Source of the DNA: Bacteroidia bacterium
GTDB taxonomy: Bacteria > Bacteroidota > Bacteroidia > B-17B0 > Aurantibacillaceae
Length of the DNA: 37,792 nucleotides
NCBI GenBank assembly: GCA_014378485.1
Contig: JACMNO010000024.1
Location: forward strand, 1 to 37,792
Reading direction: 5' to 3'
The notes beneath the pieces were generated by a model, which was not told the origin of the DNA, did no database searches, and worked only from the letters and a program-made list of their open reading frames with translations. Below, piece after piece: positions 16,482-24,122 of the stretch (the stretch's first letter is position 1; each line of letters begins with the position of its first letter). The position numbers were made by a program, and so were the translations under genes.

Positions 16482-16904
16482 TTAAGAGTAACTCGTAGCT
16501 TTTTTTGCAGTATTAATATCCGTTTTCATTAATTCAAGTTCATCTGCATGCACTTTATACTCATTGTATATTTCTTCTGGATTCACTGATGATCCATTTA
16601 ATTTGTCAATTAACCCTTTGTTTTTTTGCATGAGTATTTCTACACGTGTGATCAAAGTATTTTGTTGGCCGGCCAAAGTTGTCAAGGCCATTTCCTTAGG
16701 ACTAACGGCTTCTGAACTATTGCTTGTGTTTGTATAAACTAACCTGGCAATTTCATTCCGCTGCGTGGTTAAAGTTGAATCTTCTTTTTGTAATTCCAGC
16801 TGGGTTGTTTCAATTTTTTGAATCAGCTCTGAGTAATCTTCTTTACAGGAAGTTAAACTGATTGTAGCAAGAGCAATTGCGATGATCTTGATGAATGTTT
16901 TCAT
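16482..16904 (-). CDS. Small coiled-coil lipoprotein, probably frameshifted at its 3' end
   Basis: The product is a 140-residue lipoprotein precursor. The signal MKTFIKIIAIALATISLTSC has a lipobox with the lipidated cysteine at residue 20, followed by a helical, charged, coiled-coil-like region (EDYSELIQKIETTQLELQKE). The start at 16904 is preferred over an in-frame ATG at 16994 because it begins the signal peptide and leaves upstream palindromes untranslated. After KKATSYS the frame stops at 16482. With one more base in the T7 run at 16500-16506 the frame would continue as KKSYELLLKEVNEAFKNLGD and end at 16429, giving 158 residues of uniform helical character. This suggests a recent frameshift or a sequencing error. 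It should be anchored in the inner or outer membrane. I do not recognise the family. Confidence 0.7.
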   Translation of the reverse strand: MKTFIKIIAIALATISLTSCKEDYSELIQKIETTQLELQKEDSTLTTQRNEIARLVYTNTSNSSEAVSPKEMALTTLAGQQNTLITRVEILMQKNKGLIDKLNGSSVNPEEIYNEYKVHADELELMKTDINTAKKATSYS

Positions 16905-16911
16905 AATGATA

Positions 16912-16944
16912 TGTTTTAGGTTTAAAGATTGATTACCTAAAACA
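16912..16944. promoter_or_regulatory. 10-bp inverted repeat just upstream of the lipoprotein start
   Basis: TGTTTTAGGT (16912-16921) and ACCTAAAACA (16935-16944) are perfect inverted copies with a 13-base spacer, ending seven bases before the start codon on the minus strand. It could be an operator or a 5'-leader hairpin that affects translation. Confidence 0.55.
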
Positions 16945-16948
16945 GAAA

Positions 16949-16966
16949 TTAATGACCGGTCATTAA
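16949..16966. promoter_or_regulatory. 18-bp perfect palindrome, repressor-site-like
   Basis: TTAATGACC is followed directly by GGTCATTAA, 45 bases upstream of the lipoprotein start. The form, a spacer-free palindrome with a GACCGGTC centre, resembles sites bound by TetR-family repressors. No TetR gene is present in the window, so any regulator is encoded elsewhere. The site suggests that this lipoprotein responds to a specific signal. Confidence 0.5.
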
Positions 16967-17024
16967 CATATATTAAGTTTTGGATGGTCGACATGAACTT
17001 TTTTCAACGCCTTCCTAATTCTCG

Positions 17025-17059
17025 CACTTCGACTCCGCTCAGTTTGACAGTTCGAAGTG
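17025..17059. repeat. CACTTCGA-type palindromic intergenic repeat
   Basis: CACTTCGA (17025-17032) and TCGAAGTG (17052-17059) enclose CTCCGCTCAG and TTTGACAG. The element is related to the one at 5703-5731 and, less closely, to the rpoB-rpoC hairpin. Just after it, GCTCAGCATGAC (17063-17074) resembles the GTCATGCTGA part of the hairpin at 25880 in inverted orientation. Confidence 0.7.
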
Positions 17060-17110
17060 ACTGCTCAGCATGACAAAAACTATTTGCGCTCTCTGCTATT
17101 CACTTTGCGT

Positions 17111-18130
17111 TTAGATCTTTATCTTTCTTAATTCTTTAAACGCTGCTCTTTCTATTTCTGCAATTTCATCCAGCATGTTGGCACTTTCTAAAAAATCTTT
17201 TTGCTCGTTTAAACGTCCTTTATAGATTCGTCCCATATTCACCGCACTGGCGCGCCATAAATCACCGGCTTTCGTAAATTCATCAGAGAGTTTCAGGAGC
17301 TTGGTATTGCCGGTAATTTCACTGGCCTGCTCTAAAAATGCAGCATATAAAAAACGAAAGCCTCCGCCACCTGTTCCAATTTCTTCCTGCATACGCACAA
17401 TTTGGCCTAAGTATAAACCAGCTTTACGCGGACCTAATTTTTCGCGCCATTTACGAATTTGTTTAGCGGTATATTTTATCCCATCCACTCCGCAAATAGG
17501 GCCGGGAATATTCAGCATATCAAATGCCGAACGATGAATGGCTTTATAAATAACTTTCTGTAAATGTTCTTTACTAACCGGCTTTACATTTTCCGGATAA
17601 TAAACATGGCCTTTCGGAGCCAAAGGTCCTTTCGCAAAACGCACCTTCAACATATCTTCTTCTGTAAGTGTTGTCACTGTTTCCATCACAGGGTCGCTCA
17701 CTAAATAATTTCCGTTTTCTTTTCCGTATACCACTAAATTATGTGCATTGAAATGGAAACGGTATTCTGCAGGAAAATAAGGCAAATTAAAAACACCAAC
17801 CTGGCAGCCAACCGGATTGCCAAGTTTAATTTGTTGATTTAAATAATCGTAAGCTTCTTTTTCGCTGCTGAATTTTTTGCGATTTACTTTTATACCTAAT
17901 AATTTACTAGCCCTACTAAAGATCCATCCCGGCATACTTCTGTATGAAATGGCAGGACCACCATTCACCATTAAAAAAGGAATATGTATATAAAATATAC
18001 CTGAACCTAAACCGAACATTAAAGGCTCGGTCATAAACTCTAAACCGTGATGTCTTAAAAGTCCGGTGGCAACGCCATTTTCACAATGAGCCGTTTGTAT
18101 GTGATTGTAAGGTAAAATTAATTTATCCAT
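17111..18130 (-). CDS. BtrH N-terminal-domain protein (papain-fold acyltransferase or peptidase-like)
   Basis: This 339-residue protein matches the BtrH_N type of papain-like fold. A Cys-His-Asp triad is visible: C16 in TAHCENGVATGLLRHHG, H130 in FNAHNLVVYG and D146 in YLVSDPV. The segment MFGLGSGIFYIHIPF is also typical. The C-terminal half (about 185-330) is helical and contains a glycine run (GTGGGGFRF). The named member, BtrH of butirosin biosynthesis, moves an acyl group from an acyl carrier protein to an amine; this gene may likewise use an acyl thioester, but that is inference. There is no signal peptide, so it acts in the cytoplasm. Its start overlaps the preceding gene by eight bases, implying translational coupling, in a cassette with a ketoacyl synthase III. 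Confidence 0.75.
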   Translation of the reverse strand: MDKLILPYNHIQTAHCENGVATGLLRHHGLEFMTEPLMFGLGSGIFYIHIPFLMVNGGPAISYRSMPGWIFSRASKLLGIKVNRKKFSSEKEAYDYLNQQIKLGNPVGCQVGVFNLPYFPAEYRFHFNAHNLVVYGKENGNYLVSDPVMETVTTLTEEDMLKVRFAKGPLAPKGHVYYPENVKPVSKEHLQKVIYKAIHRSAFDMLNIPGPICGVDGIKYTAKQIRKWREKLGPRKAGLYLGQIVRMQEEIGTGGGGFRFLYAAFLEQASEITGNTKLLKLSDEFTKAGDLWRASAVNMGRIYKGRLNEQKDFLESANMLDEIAEIERAAFKELRKIKI

Positions 18131-18521
18131 TGAAATTCTTTAGCTCTTTTACGGTAATGTCAAATGCTTTGGCATAAGTCGCTAATTTTTTATCACTTAA
18201 ATTTTTAAATACAGAGGGTTTGAAATGTCTTTTGATAGTCCATTTCCAAAAACCGGTATAACCGGATAATAAGGTCAAGTCCATTAGTTTTAATTCCATA
18301 AAATAAAACACAGGACTTACTTCTCCGTTTTTCACTTTGGCTGATGCTCCTTCCACGCGCTCTTTAATATCATCCCAGGCATTATCTAATGCTTGTTTTT
18401 TTACATCCCAGCCGGTACTTAAATCAGAAACGTATTTTCCGCTGGCATCTTTTACATAACATACTTCACGGGTTACCCCTACCAAAGCAGATGGATCTTG
18501 TGGCAAATCTTCTTTCTTCAT
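18123..18521 (-). CDS. Hypothetical protein between KAS III and BtrH-like genes
   Basis: I do not recognise this 132-residue protein. It has no signal peptide or membrane segment. The N-terminal half includes REVCYVKDASGKYVSDLS, and the C-terminal half is helical with paired aromatic and basic residues (GFWKWTIKRHFKPSVF) ending in AFDITVKELKNF. There is no carrier-protein DSL motif, so it is not an acyl carrier protein. It starts ten bases after the ketoacyl synthase stop and overlaps the BtrH-like start by eight bases, which makes it an integral member of that cassette. It could be a partner or scaffold for the two enzymes. Confidence 0.8.
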   Translation of the reverse strand: MKKEDLPQDPSALVGVTREVCYVKDASGKYVSDLSTGWDVKKQALDNAWDDIKERVEGASAKVKNGEVSPVFYFMELKLMDLTLLSGYTGFWKWTIKRHFKPSVFKNLSDKKLATYAKAFDITVKELKNFNG

Positions 18522-18531
18522 GTTAAAAGAA

Positions 18532-19665
18532 TTAGCAAACAGTTAATAAACAGTATGCATAAGTGAATCGAGCACTTTCTGGAACCATTAACAGGATTTT
18601 TTGTCCTTTCTTTAATTTGCCGGAATTCATTAATTCTTCAATCATTATAAAAATAGAAGCGGAGCCAATATTTCCCGTAGATGATAAATTAGTGAACCAT
18701 TTTTCCTGCGGAATATGGATATCGTATTTTAATATTTCTTCAGCAATTTTTGATCTGAAAAACTCTGAGGATAAATGCGGTAAAAAATAATCAATCGTAG
18801 AAGCGTCAAAATTTCTTTTATCTAAAATTTCCTTCAAATATTTTGTGCCGGTCGGAACGATTTCTTTACCTAATAACTTTGTATCCTGTTTAAATGCAAA
18901 TATAGATTTTTGTAACCACTCCTCAGATGAATACTCTTTCCAACCTTTAGTTGTGCCATCTTCATTTTTATCAGAACCGGCATACATGCATGTTTCTAAC
19001 TGGTTGGCAAATGATTTAATTTCTAACCATTCTATTTTTAAAGAGGTTGTTTGTCGCGGTTTATTTTCTAATAATAAAGCACTTGCTCCGTCAGATAGCA
19101 TCCAACGCAAAAAATCTTTTTCGAAAGCTATGATTGGATGTTTGTCCATTTCAGTCAATCGTTCGGTTTCTTTTTCATAATGCTCTGCGCGCATTAAAGA
19201 AGATAATTTTTCTGAGCCAGTACAAACAGCGTTAGTTGAGCTACCTGCTAAAATAGAATTATAACCGTACTTTAATGCCTGCATACTGGCGCAGCAAGCT
19301 CCTGCTGTTGATATTAGTTCTATCGGCCCGCAGTTCAGTTCTCCATGAACCATTACTGAATGAGAAGGCAATAGATTATCCGGAGAAGTAGTTCCGCATG
19401 CTAATAATTCAATATCAGTTTGTTTAAAGGTATTGTCTGTCAATTGCTCGATAGCAAGGGCCGTCATTTTTGCATTTGAGTGCGTGGAATGCCCCTGTTT
19501 ATCAATTGAATAATAACGAGTTTTAATTCCGTTGTTGCGCAGAGTTAAGCTTTTTCCTTTTGAGGGAATACCATCAATCATACCTAAATACAATTCCATC
19601 TCATCATTGGAAATGGGATTATTAGGTAAAAATTTGGCGGCTTTAGTTATATAAACTCCTTGCAT
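18532..19665 (-). CDS. Beta-ketoacyl-ACP synthase III (FabH-like) family protein
   Basis: The 377-residue protein has the thiolase fold of ketoacyl synthase III enzymes, which condense an acyl-CoA or acyl-ACP with malonyl-ACP. The catalytic triad can be placed: a cysteine in GACCASMQAL (C124 fits the FabH spacing), H297 in YFLPHLSSEFF and N332 in STGNIGSASIF. It is longer than FabH (about 320 residues) and has an insert rich in charged residues around 200-265. The HLS context in place of the FabH histidine motif suggests a specialised rather than housekeeping synthase. It is the first gene of a three-gene cassette and lies 47 bases after trigger factor. Substrate unknown; secondary-metabolite or special lipid synthesis is likely. 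Confidence 0.8.
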   Translation of the reverse strand: MQGVYITKAAKFLPNNPISNDEMELYLGMIDGIPSKGKSLTLRNNGIKTRYYSIDKQGHSTHSNAKMTALAIEQLTDNTFKQTDIELLACGTTSPDNLLPSHSVMVHGELNCGPIELISTAGACCASMQALKYGYNSILAGSSTNAVCTGSEKLSSLMRAEHYEKETERLTEMDKHPIIAFEKDFLRWMLSDGASALLLENKPRQTTSLKIEWLEIKSFANQLETCMYAGSDKNEDGTTKGWKEYSSEEWLQKSIFAFKQDTKLLGKEIVPTGTKYLKEILDKRNFDASTIDYFLPHLSSEFFRSKIAEEILKYDIHIPQEKWFTNLSSTGNIGSASIFIMIEELMNSGKLKKGQKILLMVPESARFTYAYCLLTVC

Positions 19666-19712
19666 TTTATGGAACTGATGATTTTAATTGAACAGTATAA
19701 TGTGGTTATTGT

Positions 19713-21053
19713 TTAGTCTTTTATCCCAAAAAATTCATTGTAACTAACTTCTTTGGTATCTAGTTTGCAACTTGTTTTCAAAACGTTCAAAACTTTTTTG
19801 CTGTATAGTCCTTCAAATATTTTTTGAGCTTCCGGCTCTTTGCTTAAAATACCATCCACAATCTTTGCTACTTCAGATTCCTCAGGAACTTGGCCGTAAC
19901 GGGAAAATTGGGAGCGTACATAATGACTAGCTTCTTCTTTAGCTTCGTCAGGAGTTACAGCAATGTTGTTGTTTTTGATAATCTTGTTCTCAATTAATTT
20001 CCACTGCATGTTTTTCGCATACGAAGGATACTCAGCCTCTAATTGCTCTTTTGTTAAAGGTTTTTCATTTACAGTCATTAACCAACGTTTTAAGAAATCA
20101 TCCGGTAAAGTAATATTTAATTTTTCTACCAACGTTTTTTCAACACCTTCCACAAACTTACGGTCTGTATCCTGTGCAAACATTAAGGCTAATTCACCTT
20201 TTATTTTTTCTTTAAATTCTTCAACAGAATTTACAGTGCCTGCACCATATAACTTATCAAATAATTCCTGGTTCAATTCAGCATCTTCCATACGGGCAAT
20301 GTTGCGAACCGTTAATTGTAAATTTGCGCTAAAGCTTTCGGCAACTTCTTTATCAATGCCTAAAGAGATAGATTTATCAACTGCCGAATCATATAATTCA
20401 TTTGCATTAATGATGATCTTGTCTTCTTTTTTAGCCCCAATTAATTTTGCTTTGGCGGTTTCGCTTTTCAAACGATCAATTCCAATACTGGTTGATTTAA
20501 AAACGCCACCGGCAACTATATTATTATCAGCATCCAGCTCAACGATATCAATGTATAATACGTCTTTCTCTTCTGCTACTTCCGGATTAGAAGGTTTGCC
20601 ATAATTGCGCTTTACATCTTTCAAATATTTTTCTACTAATTCATCATCAATTTTTACTGTGTTATAAACGAAAGATTGAGTGTTGTCCAGTTTTACATCG
20701 AACTGCGGCGTTAACCCAAGTTCGTAGTTAAAAGTAAATTCTTTTTGATTATCAAAATCAATTTTGGTTTCTTCCGTTGGCATTGGATTTCCAAGAATTT
20801 CAATCTTATTATCTCTAATATAGTTGTAAAGGGTTTCGTTTAGGATCTTATTAATTTCATCAACTAAAATTGATTTACCATGTTGTTTTTTAATTAAACC
20901 CACAGGCACTTTTCCGGCTCTAAAACCTGGCATGGCAGCTTGTTTTTGTACTTTTTTTATAGCGTTTTCAACTTTAACCTCGTAATCGGTTGGTGCTAAA
21001 GTGATACTCAGTTGAGCATTTAAAGGACTAATGTCTTTTTTTGATATATTCAT
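19713..21053 (-). CDS. tig: Trigger factor, ribosome-associated chaperone
   Basis: The 446-residue product is trigger factor, which binds ribosomal protein L23 at the exit tunnel and shields nascent chains. The ribosome-binding signature is clear as GFRAGKVP at residues 43-50, followed by VGLIKKQHGKSILVDEIN. The middle PPIase region is divergent, as usual in Bacteroidota, and the C-terminal helical arms follow (EKIKGELALMFAQDTDRKF). The start at 21053 is chosen over an in-frame start 17 codons upstream because the upstream codons overlap a strong promoter box (21082-21089). In many bacteria tig precedes clpP-clpX; here it is followed by a ketoacyl synthase instead. Confidence 0.93.
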   Translation of the reverse strand: MNISKKDISPLNAQLSITLAPTDYEVKVENAIKKVQKQAAMPGFRAGKVPVGLIKKQHGKSILVDEINKILNETLYNYIRDNKIEILGNPMPTEETKIDFDNQKEFTFNYELGLTPQFDVKLDNTQSFVYNTVKIDDELVEKYLKDVKRNYGKPSNPEVAEEKDVLYIDIVELDADNNIVAGGVFKSTSIGIDRLKSETAKAKLIGAKKEDKIIINANELYDSAVDKSISLGIDKEVAESFSANLQLTVRNIARMEDAELNQELFDKLYGAGTVNSVEEFKEKIKGELALMFAQDTDRKFVEGVEKTLVEKLNITLPDDFLKRWLMTVNEKPLTKEQLEAEYPSYAKNMQWKLIENKIIKNNNIAVTPDEAKEEASHYVRSQFSRYGQVPEESEVAKIVDGILSKEPEAQKIFEGLYSKKVLNVLKTSCKLDTKEVSYNEFFGIKD

Positions 21054-21081
21054 GTTATATTTCTTAATAATTATAAGGGTG

Positions 21082-21089
21082 CAAAAATA
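21082..21089 (-). promoter_or_regulatory. Bacteroidota -7 promoter box of tig
   Basis: On the minus strand the bases read TATTTTTG, an exact match to TAnnTTTG. A TTG lies 19 bases upstream, a good -33 position. The start codon is 28 bases downstream, leaving a short leader of about 20 bases. Confidence 0.7.
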
Positions 21090-21251
21090 AGGGATTTTAC
21101 CCAAAAATCAATGATTTCAGTGAAATTTTAGTAAAATACTCACTAATACTCACCTTCTCTGAAGAATTTAAGAAGTGCTGATTTTAACTGTTTGATTAAT
21201 AGGGTATTATGCCGGAATAAGGTGTAAATTAAATCTATAAAAAAATACCGG

Positions 21252-21289
21252 AAAAGTGTAAAGTTAATTAGCGCTTATTACACTTTTTT
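21252..21289 (+). terminator. Terminator-like hairpin in the tig / SGNH divergent spacer
   Basis: AAAAGTGTAA (21252-21261) pairs perfectly with TTACACTTTT (21278-21287) across a 16-base loop and is followed by more T (to 21289). It faces the plus strand, yet no gene lies between it and the divergent tig start, so it either ends a short untranslated RNA or acts as a leader attenuator of the SGNH-MBOAT operon. The rest of this 344-base gap holds the tig promoter and nothing else I can name. Confidence 0.55.
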
Positions 21290-21397
21290 GATTTCTCTAA
21301 ATAGGCTGCTTTTACAATATTTATTGTGAAAAACTAATTGATCTAGCCTGATCTTTTTGCAAAGTATTTAGCATCTTGCTTTCAAAATTGCCTGACC

Positions 21398-22837
21398 TTG
21401 CATAAACCATTTCATACCCTTGTTTTTTTAGCACTGACTTTTTTCATGTTAGGACTTATCAGCCTATTGTTTCCCGAAAAAGGAATTCATATTTCAGAAA
21501 AGATTAGCCTTCATTACCCGAATTATACTTCTTTGTTTTTAGAAAAAAAAGTTGAGAAGACTGATATTTCTAATATCCTGGCTTTGGCAAATGCTGAAGA
21601 AAAAGCAACTGAATCTGATAGTTCTGAATTAATGGAAGTTGAAAAAAAAGATTCTGCTATTAAATTAATTACCAGCATTCAATATAAAAATGCAACAAAG
21701 TCTGCGATGTCTAATTTTTTTAATTCACTTTTTAATATTAGCAGCGAAGAAAAAAGCATCAGGATCTTACATTATGGCGACTCACAAATTGAAGGAGACA
21801 GGATCAGTGATTACTTAAGGTTAAAGTTGCAGGGGCAATTCGGGGGCGAAGGACCTGGCTTAATTTCATTTATGCCGGTTGCACCAAGCGTAGTCAATAA
21901 AATATCCTGGAGTCCGGGCTGGGACCGTTACCCTGTTTTTGCAGGAAAAGATAAGCGGGTGAAGCATAATAATTTTGGAGCTTTGGCGCATATCACGCGA
22001 TTTTATAATTATGCACCGCTTAGCGATACTACTCAATTTAAATCGGCTTGGGTTAAAGTAGTAACCAGTAAAAATGGAGGGCCAAAAGCCGCGGCGTATA
22101 AAAAAATTAAATTATTTTATGGTGGCGCCCAGGCAAAAACTCATGTTGAATTATATGAAAATGGCACTTTGAATACATCCGATTCATTAGTGGCAGGAGG
22201 AAATTTTAATATCAAAGAATTTAATTTAAATCAGGGTGCATTACTTCAGGAATTTAAATTCAGAGGAAAAGACAGTCCTGATTTTTATGGTGTTTCTCTG
22301 GAAGGCAATAAAGGCGTTATGGTAGATAACTTTGGATTACGCGGCAGTTCGGGAACTTTTTTTAACCAGATCAATTATGGCCAGCTCAAACAATTTTATG
22401 ATTACCTGAACGCGAAGCTGATCATACTTCAGTTTGGCGGAAACTCTTTACCTTATATTACCACAAAAGAGCAAGCTGATAATTTTGGAAGCTATTTAAA
22501 AGCGCAAATTTTAACTATCAAAAAATTAGCTCCACAGTCTTCTATACTTATTATTGGACCAGCAGATATGAGCGTGAAAGTAGGCGCAGATTATGAAACC
22601 CATCCTCAATTAGAGAACTTGCGTGATGCTATCAAGCGATCGGCTTTTGAAACCGATTGTGCATTTTTTGATATGTATAATTGTATGGGAGGGCGCAACA
22701 GTATGCTTTCTTGGGTAGAGCAGGGCATAGGCGCTAAAGATTATATTCATTTTAGTTCCGGTGGAGCAAGAAAAATAGCAGTGCTGTTGTATTCGTCGTT
22801 AATGAGTGATTATAATACTTTTGTAAAGAATAAATAA
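21398..22837 (+). CDS. Membrane-anchored SGNH/GDSL hydrolase-like protein
   Basis: The 479-residue product has an N-terminal membrane segment (about 7-25, FHTLVFLALTFFMLGLISLL) and a periplasmic body. SGNH blocks are visible: GDSQIEGDR at 127-135 with nucleophile S129, FGGN at 346-349 with N349, and D448-x-x-H451 (KDYIHFSSGG). Such proteins remove or transfer acetyl groups on glycans. The start is TTG at 21398: no ATG or GTG precedes it in frame after a TAG at 21344, and it gives a complete membrane anchor. It is the first gene of an operon with a second SGNH protein and an MBOAT acyltransferase, so it probably works in O-acylation of an exported polysaccharide or the cell wall. Confidence 0.8.
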   Translation: MHKPFHTLVFLALTFFMLGLISLLFPEKGIHISEKISLHYPNYTSLFLEKKVEKTDISNILALANAEEKATESDSSELMEVEKKDSAIKLITSIQYKNATKSAMSNFFNSLFNISSEEKSIRILHYGDSQIEGDRISDYLRLKLQGQFGGEGPGLISFMPVAPSVVNKISWSPGWDRYPVFAGKDKRVKHNNFGALAHITRFYNYAPLSDTTQFKSAWVKVVTSKNGGPKAAAYKKIKLFYGGAQAKTHVELYENGTLNTSDSLVAGGNFNIKEFNLNQGALLQEFKFRGKDSPDFYGVSLEGNKGVMVDNFGLRGSSGTFFNQINYGQLKQFYDYLNAKLIILQFGGNSLPYITTKEQADNFGSYLKAQILTIKKLAPQSSILIIGPADMSVKVGADYETHPQLENLRDAIKRSAFETDCAFFDMYNCMGGRNSMLSWVEQGIGAKDYIHFSSGGARKIAVLLYSSLMSDYNTFVKNK

Positions 22838-22858
22838 AAAGATTCAGAAGAAAAATTA

Positions 22859-24109
22859 ATGATAAAAGATAGAACCACCATAAAAACAACAAATTTAATT
22901 TTCACAAGCTTTTTAACTTGTGTTTTTTATCTCGTGTCTTTTTCTTTAAAAGCCCAGCAATACCCTTTTATCAATTATGATCAGAGTAAATTGTATATGG
23001 CAAAGGACAGTTCTAAGTTCATGAACTTTTATAAAAAGGTGGATGAGTTAAGGGAAGGAAAAAGAAGAAAAGTAACAGTGGTACATTTTGGAGGTTCACA
23101 TATTCAGGCAGGTTTTTGGACAGAAGTATTGATGGATGGTTTTCAGGACATAGGAAAATTTAAAGGTGGAGGCACTTTTATTTTTCCTTTTAAAATTGTG
23201 AAAACAAACAGCCCGCATTTTTTTAAATCATTCACCACCGGAAAATGGATTCGCAAAAGAAGTGCACTCGCCAAAGAAATGTGTGATAACCTGGGTTTAG
23301 CTGGTATGGCAGGCATTACAAATGATAGCGCGAATACATTTGGATTTAACCTTTTAAAAAACAATCATCATCAATCTTTCAACTCGTTAAGAGTGTACCA
23401 TAATTTTAATCCAAGCTTTGAATTTTCACTTTCAAATCAAGAAGGTTTGCAATTTGTAAGAAGAGATTTAATAAAAGAAGGATATACAGAATTTACATTT
23501 GAAACTTATATTGATTCTGTAAATTTTAACCTGGTACGAAAAGACTCTCTCATTCGTGATTTTATGATCCGTGGTTTTAGTATTGATAATACAAATCCTG
23601 GATTTTATTATGCGGCTATTGGGGTAAATGGAGCAAGCACTTCTTCATATCTCAGATGTCAGGAGTTTGTAAATGAACTGGCAACAATTCCTCCTGACCT
23701 GGTGATTTTTTCGTTGGGTGTAAATGATACGCATGATGCTAATTTTTCTAAGGAACGCTTCATGTTAAACTATGACAGCTTAATTGCCTTAGTTAAAATT
23801 GCATCTCCTACCTGTACTTTTTTATTTACAACTGTCACTGATAATTATATGAGCAGACGCGTTTCAAATAAACGACCGATCAAAGCGGAGGAAGCCATGT
23901 TTGAATTAATGGAAAAACATCATGCAGCTGTGTATGATCTTTATGCTGTTATGGGAGGTTACAAATCAATTTATAAATGGCAGAAGGCAGGATTGGCAGC
24001 AAAAGATAAGGTGCATTTTAATGGAAGAGGTTACAATATACTCGCCGGCCTTATGTTTGATGCCATTAATCGGAGCTATCGATATAATAGTAAAGTGAAA
24101 GATAAATAA
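22859..24109 (+). CDS. Second SGNH/GDSL hydrolase-like protein, exported
   Basis: The 416-residue product begins with a basic stretch and a hydrophobic signal or anchor (LIFTSFLTCVFYLVSFSLKAQ) with a likely cleavage after AQ at residue 33. SGNH landmarks are HFGGSHIQAG (block I, nucleophile S80), SLGVND (block III, N289) and D383-x-x-H386 (block V, KDKVHFNGRG). The usual GDS reads GGS, with Asp replaced by Gly at 79; that Asp is not one of the four name residues, so activity may be kept. It starts 21 bases after its SGNH neighbour and ends 13 bases before the MBOAT gene. The pairing of two SGNH proteins with one MBOAT parallels alginate-type acetylation systems. Confidence 0.8.
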   Translation: MIKDRTTIKTTNLIFTSFLTCVFYLVSFSLKAQQYPFINYDQSKLYMAKDSSKFMNFYKKVDELREGKRRKVTVVHFGGSHIQAGFWTEVLMDGFQDIGKFKGGGTFIFPFKIVKTNSPHFFKSFTTGKWIRKRSALAKEMCDNLGLAGMAGITNDSANTFGFNLLKNNHHQSFNSLRVYHNFNPSFEFSLSNQEGLQFVRRDLIKEGYTEFTFETYIDSVNFNLVRKDSLIRDFMIRGFSIDNTNPGFYYAAIGVNGASTSSYLRCQEFVNELATIPPDLVIFSLGVNDTHDANFSKERFMLNYDSLIALVKIASPTCTFLFTTVTDNYMSRRVSNKRPIKAEEAMFELMEKHHAAVYDLYAVMGGYKSIYKWQKAGLAAKDKVHFNGRGYNILAGLMFDAINRSYRYNSKVKDK

Positions 24110-24122
24110 ATATTAAGGAAAC

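Noticed and set aside
16905..16994. Longer start for the lipoprotein at 16994
   Set aside because: It would place 30 residues before a perfect lipoprotein signal and translate through two palindromes.
19963..20604. 213-codon open frame on the plus strand inside tig
   Set aside because: Antisense shadow of trigger factor; composition is serine- and phenylalanine-rich as expected from the opposite strand.
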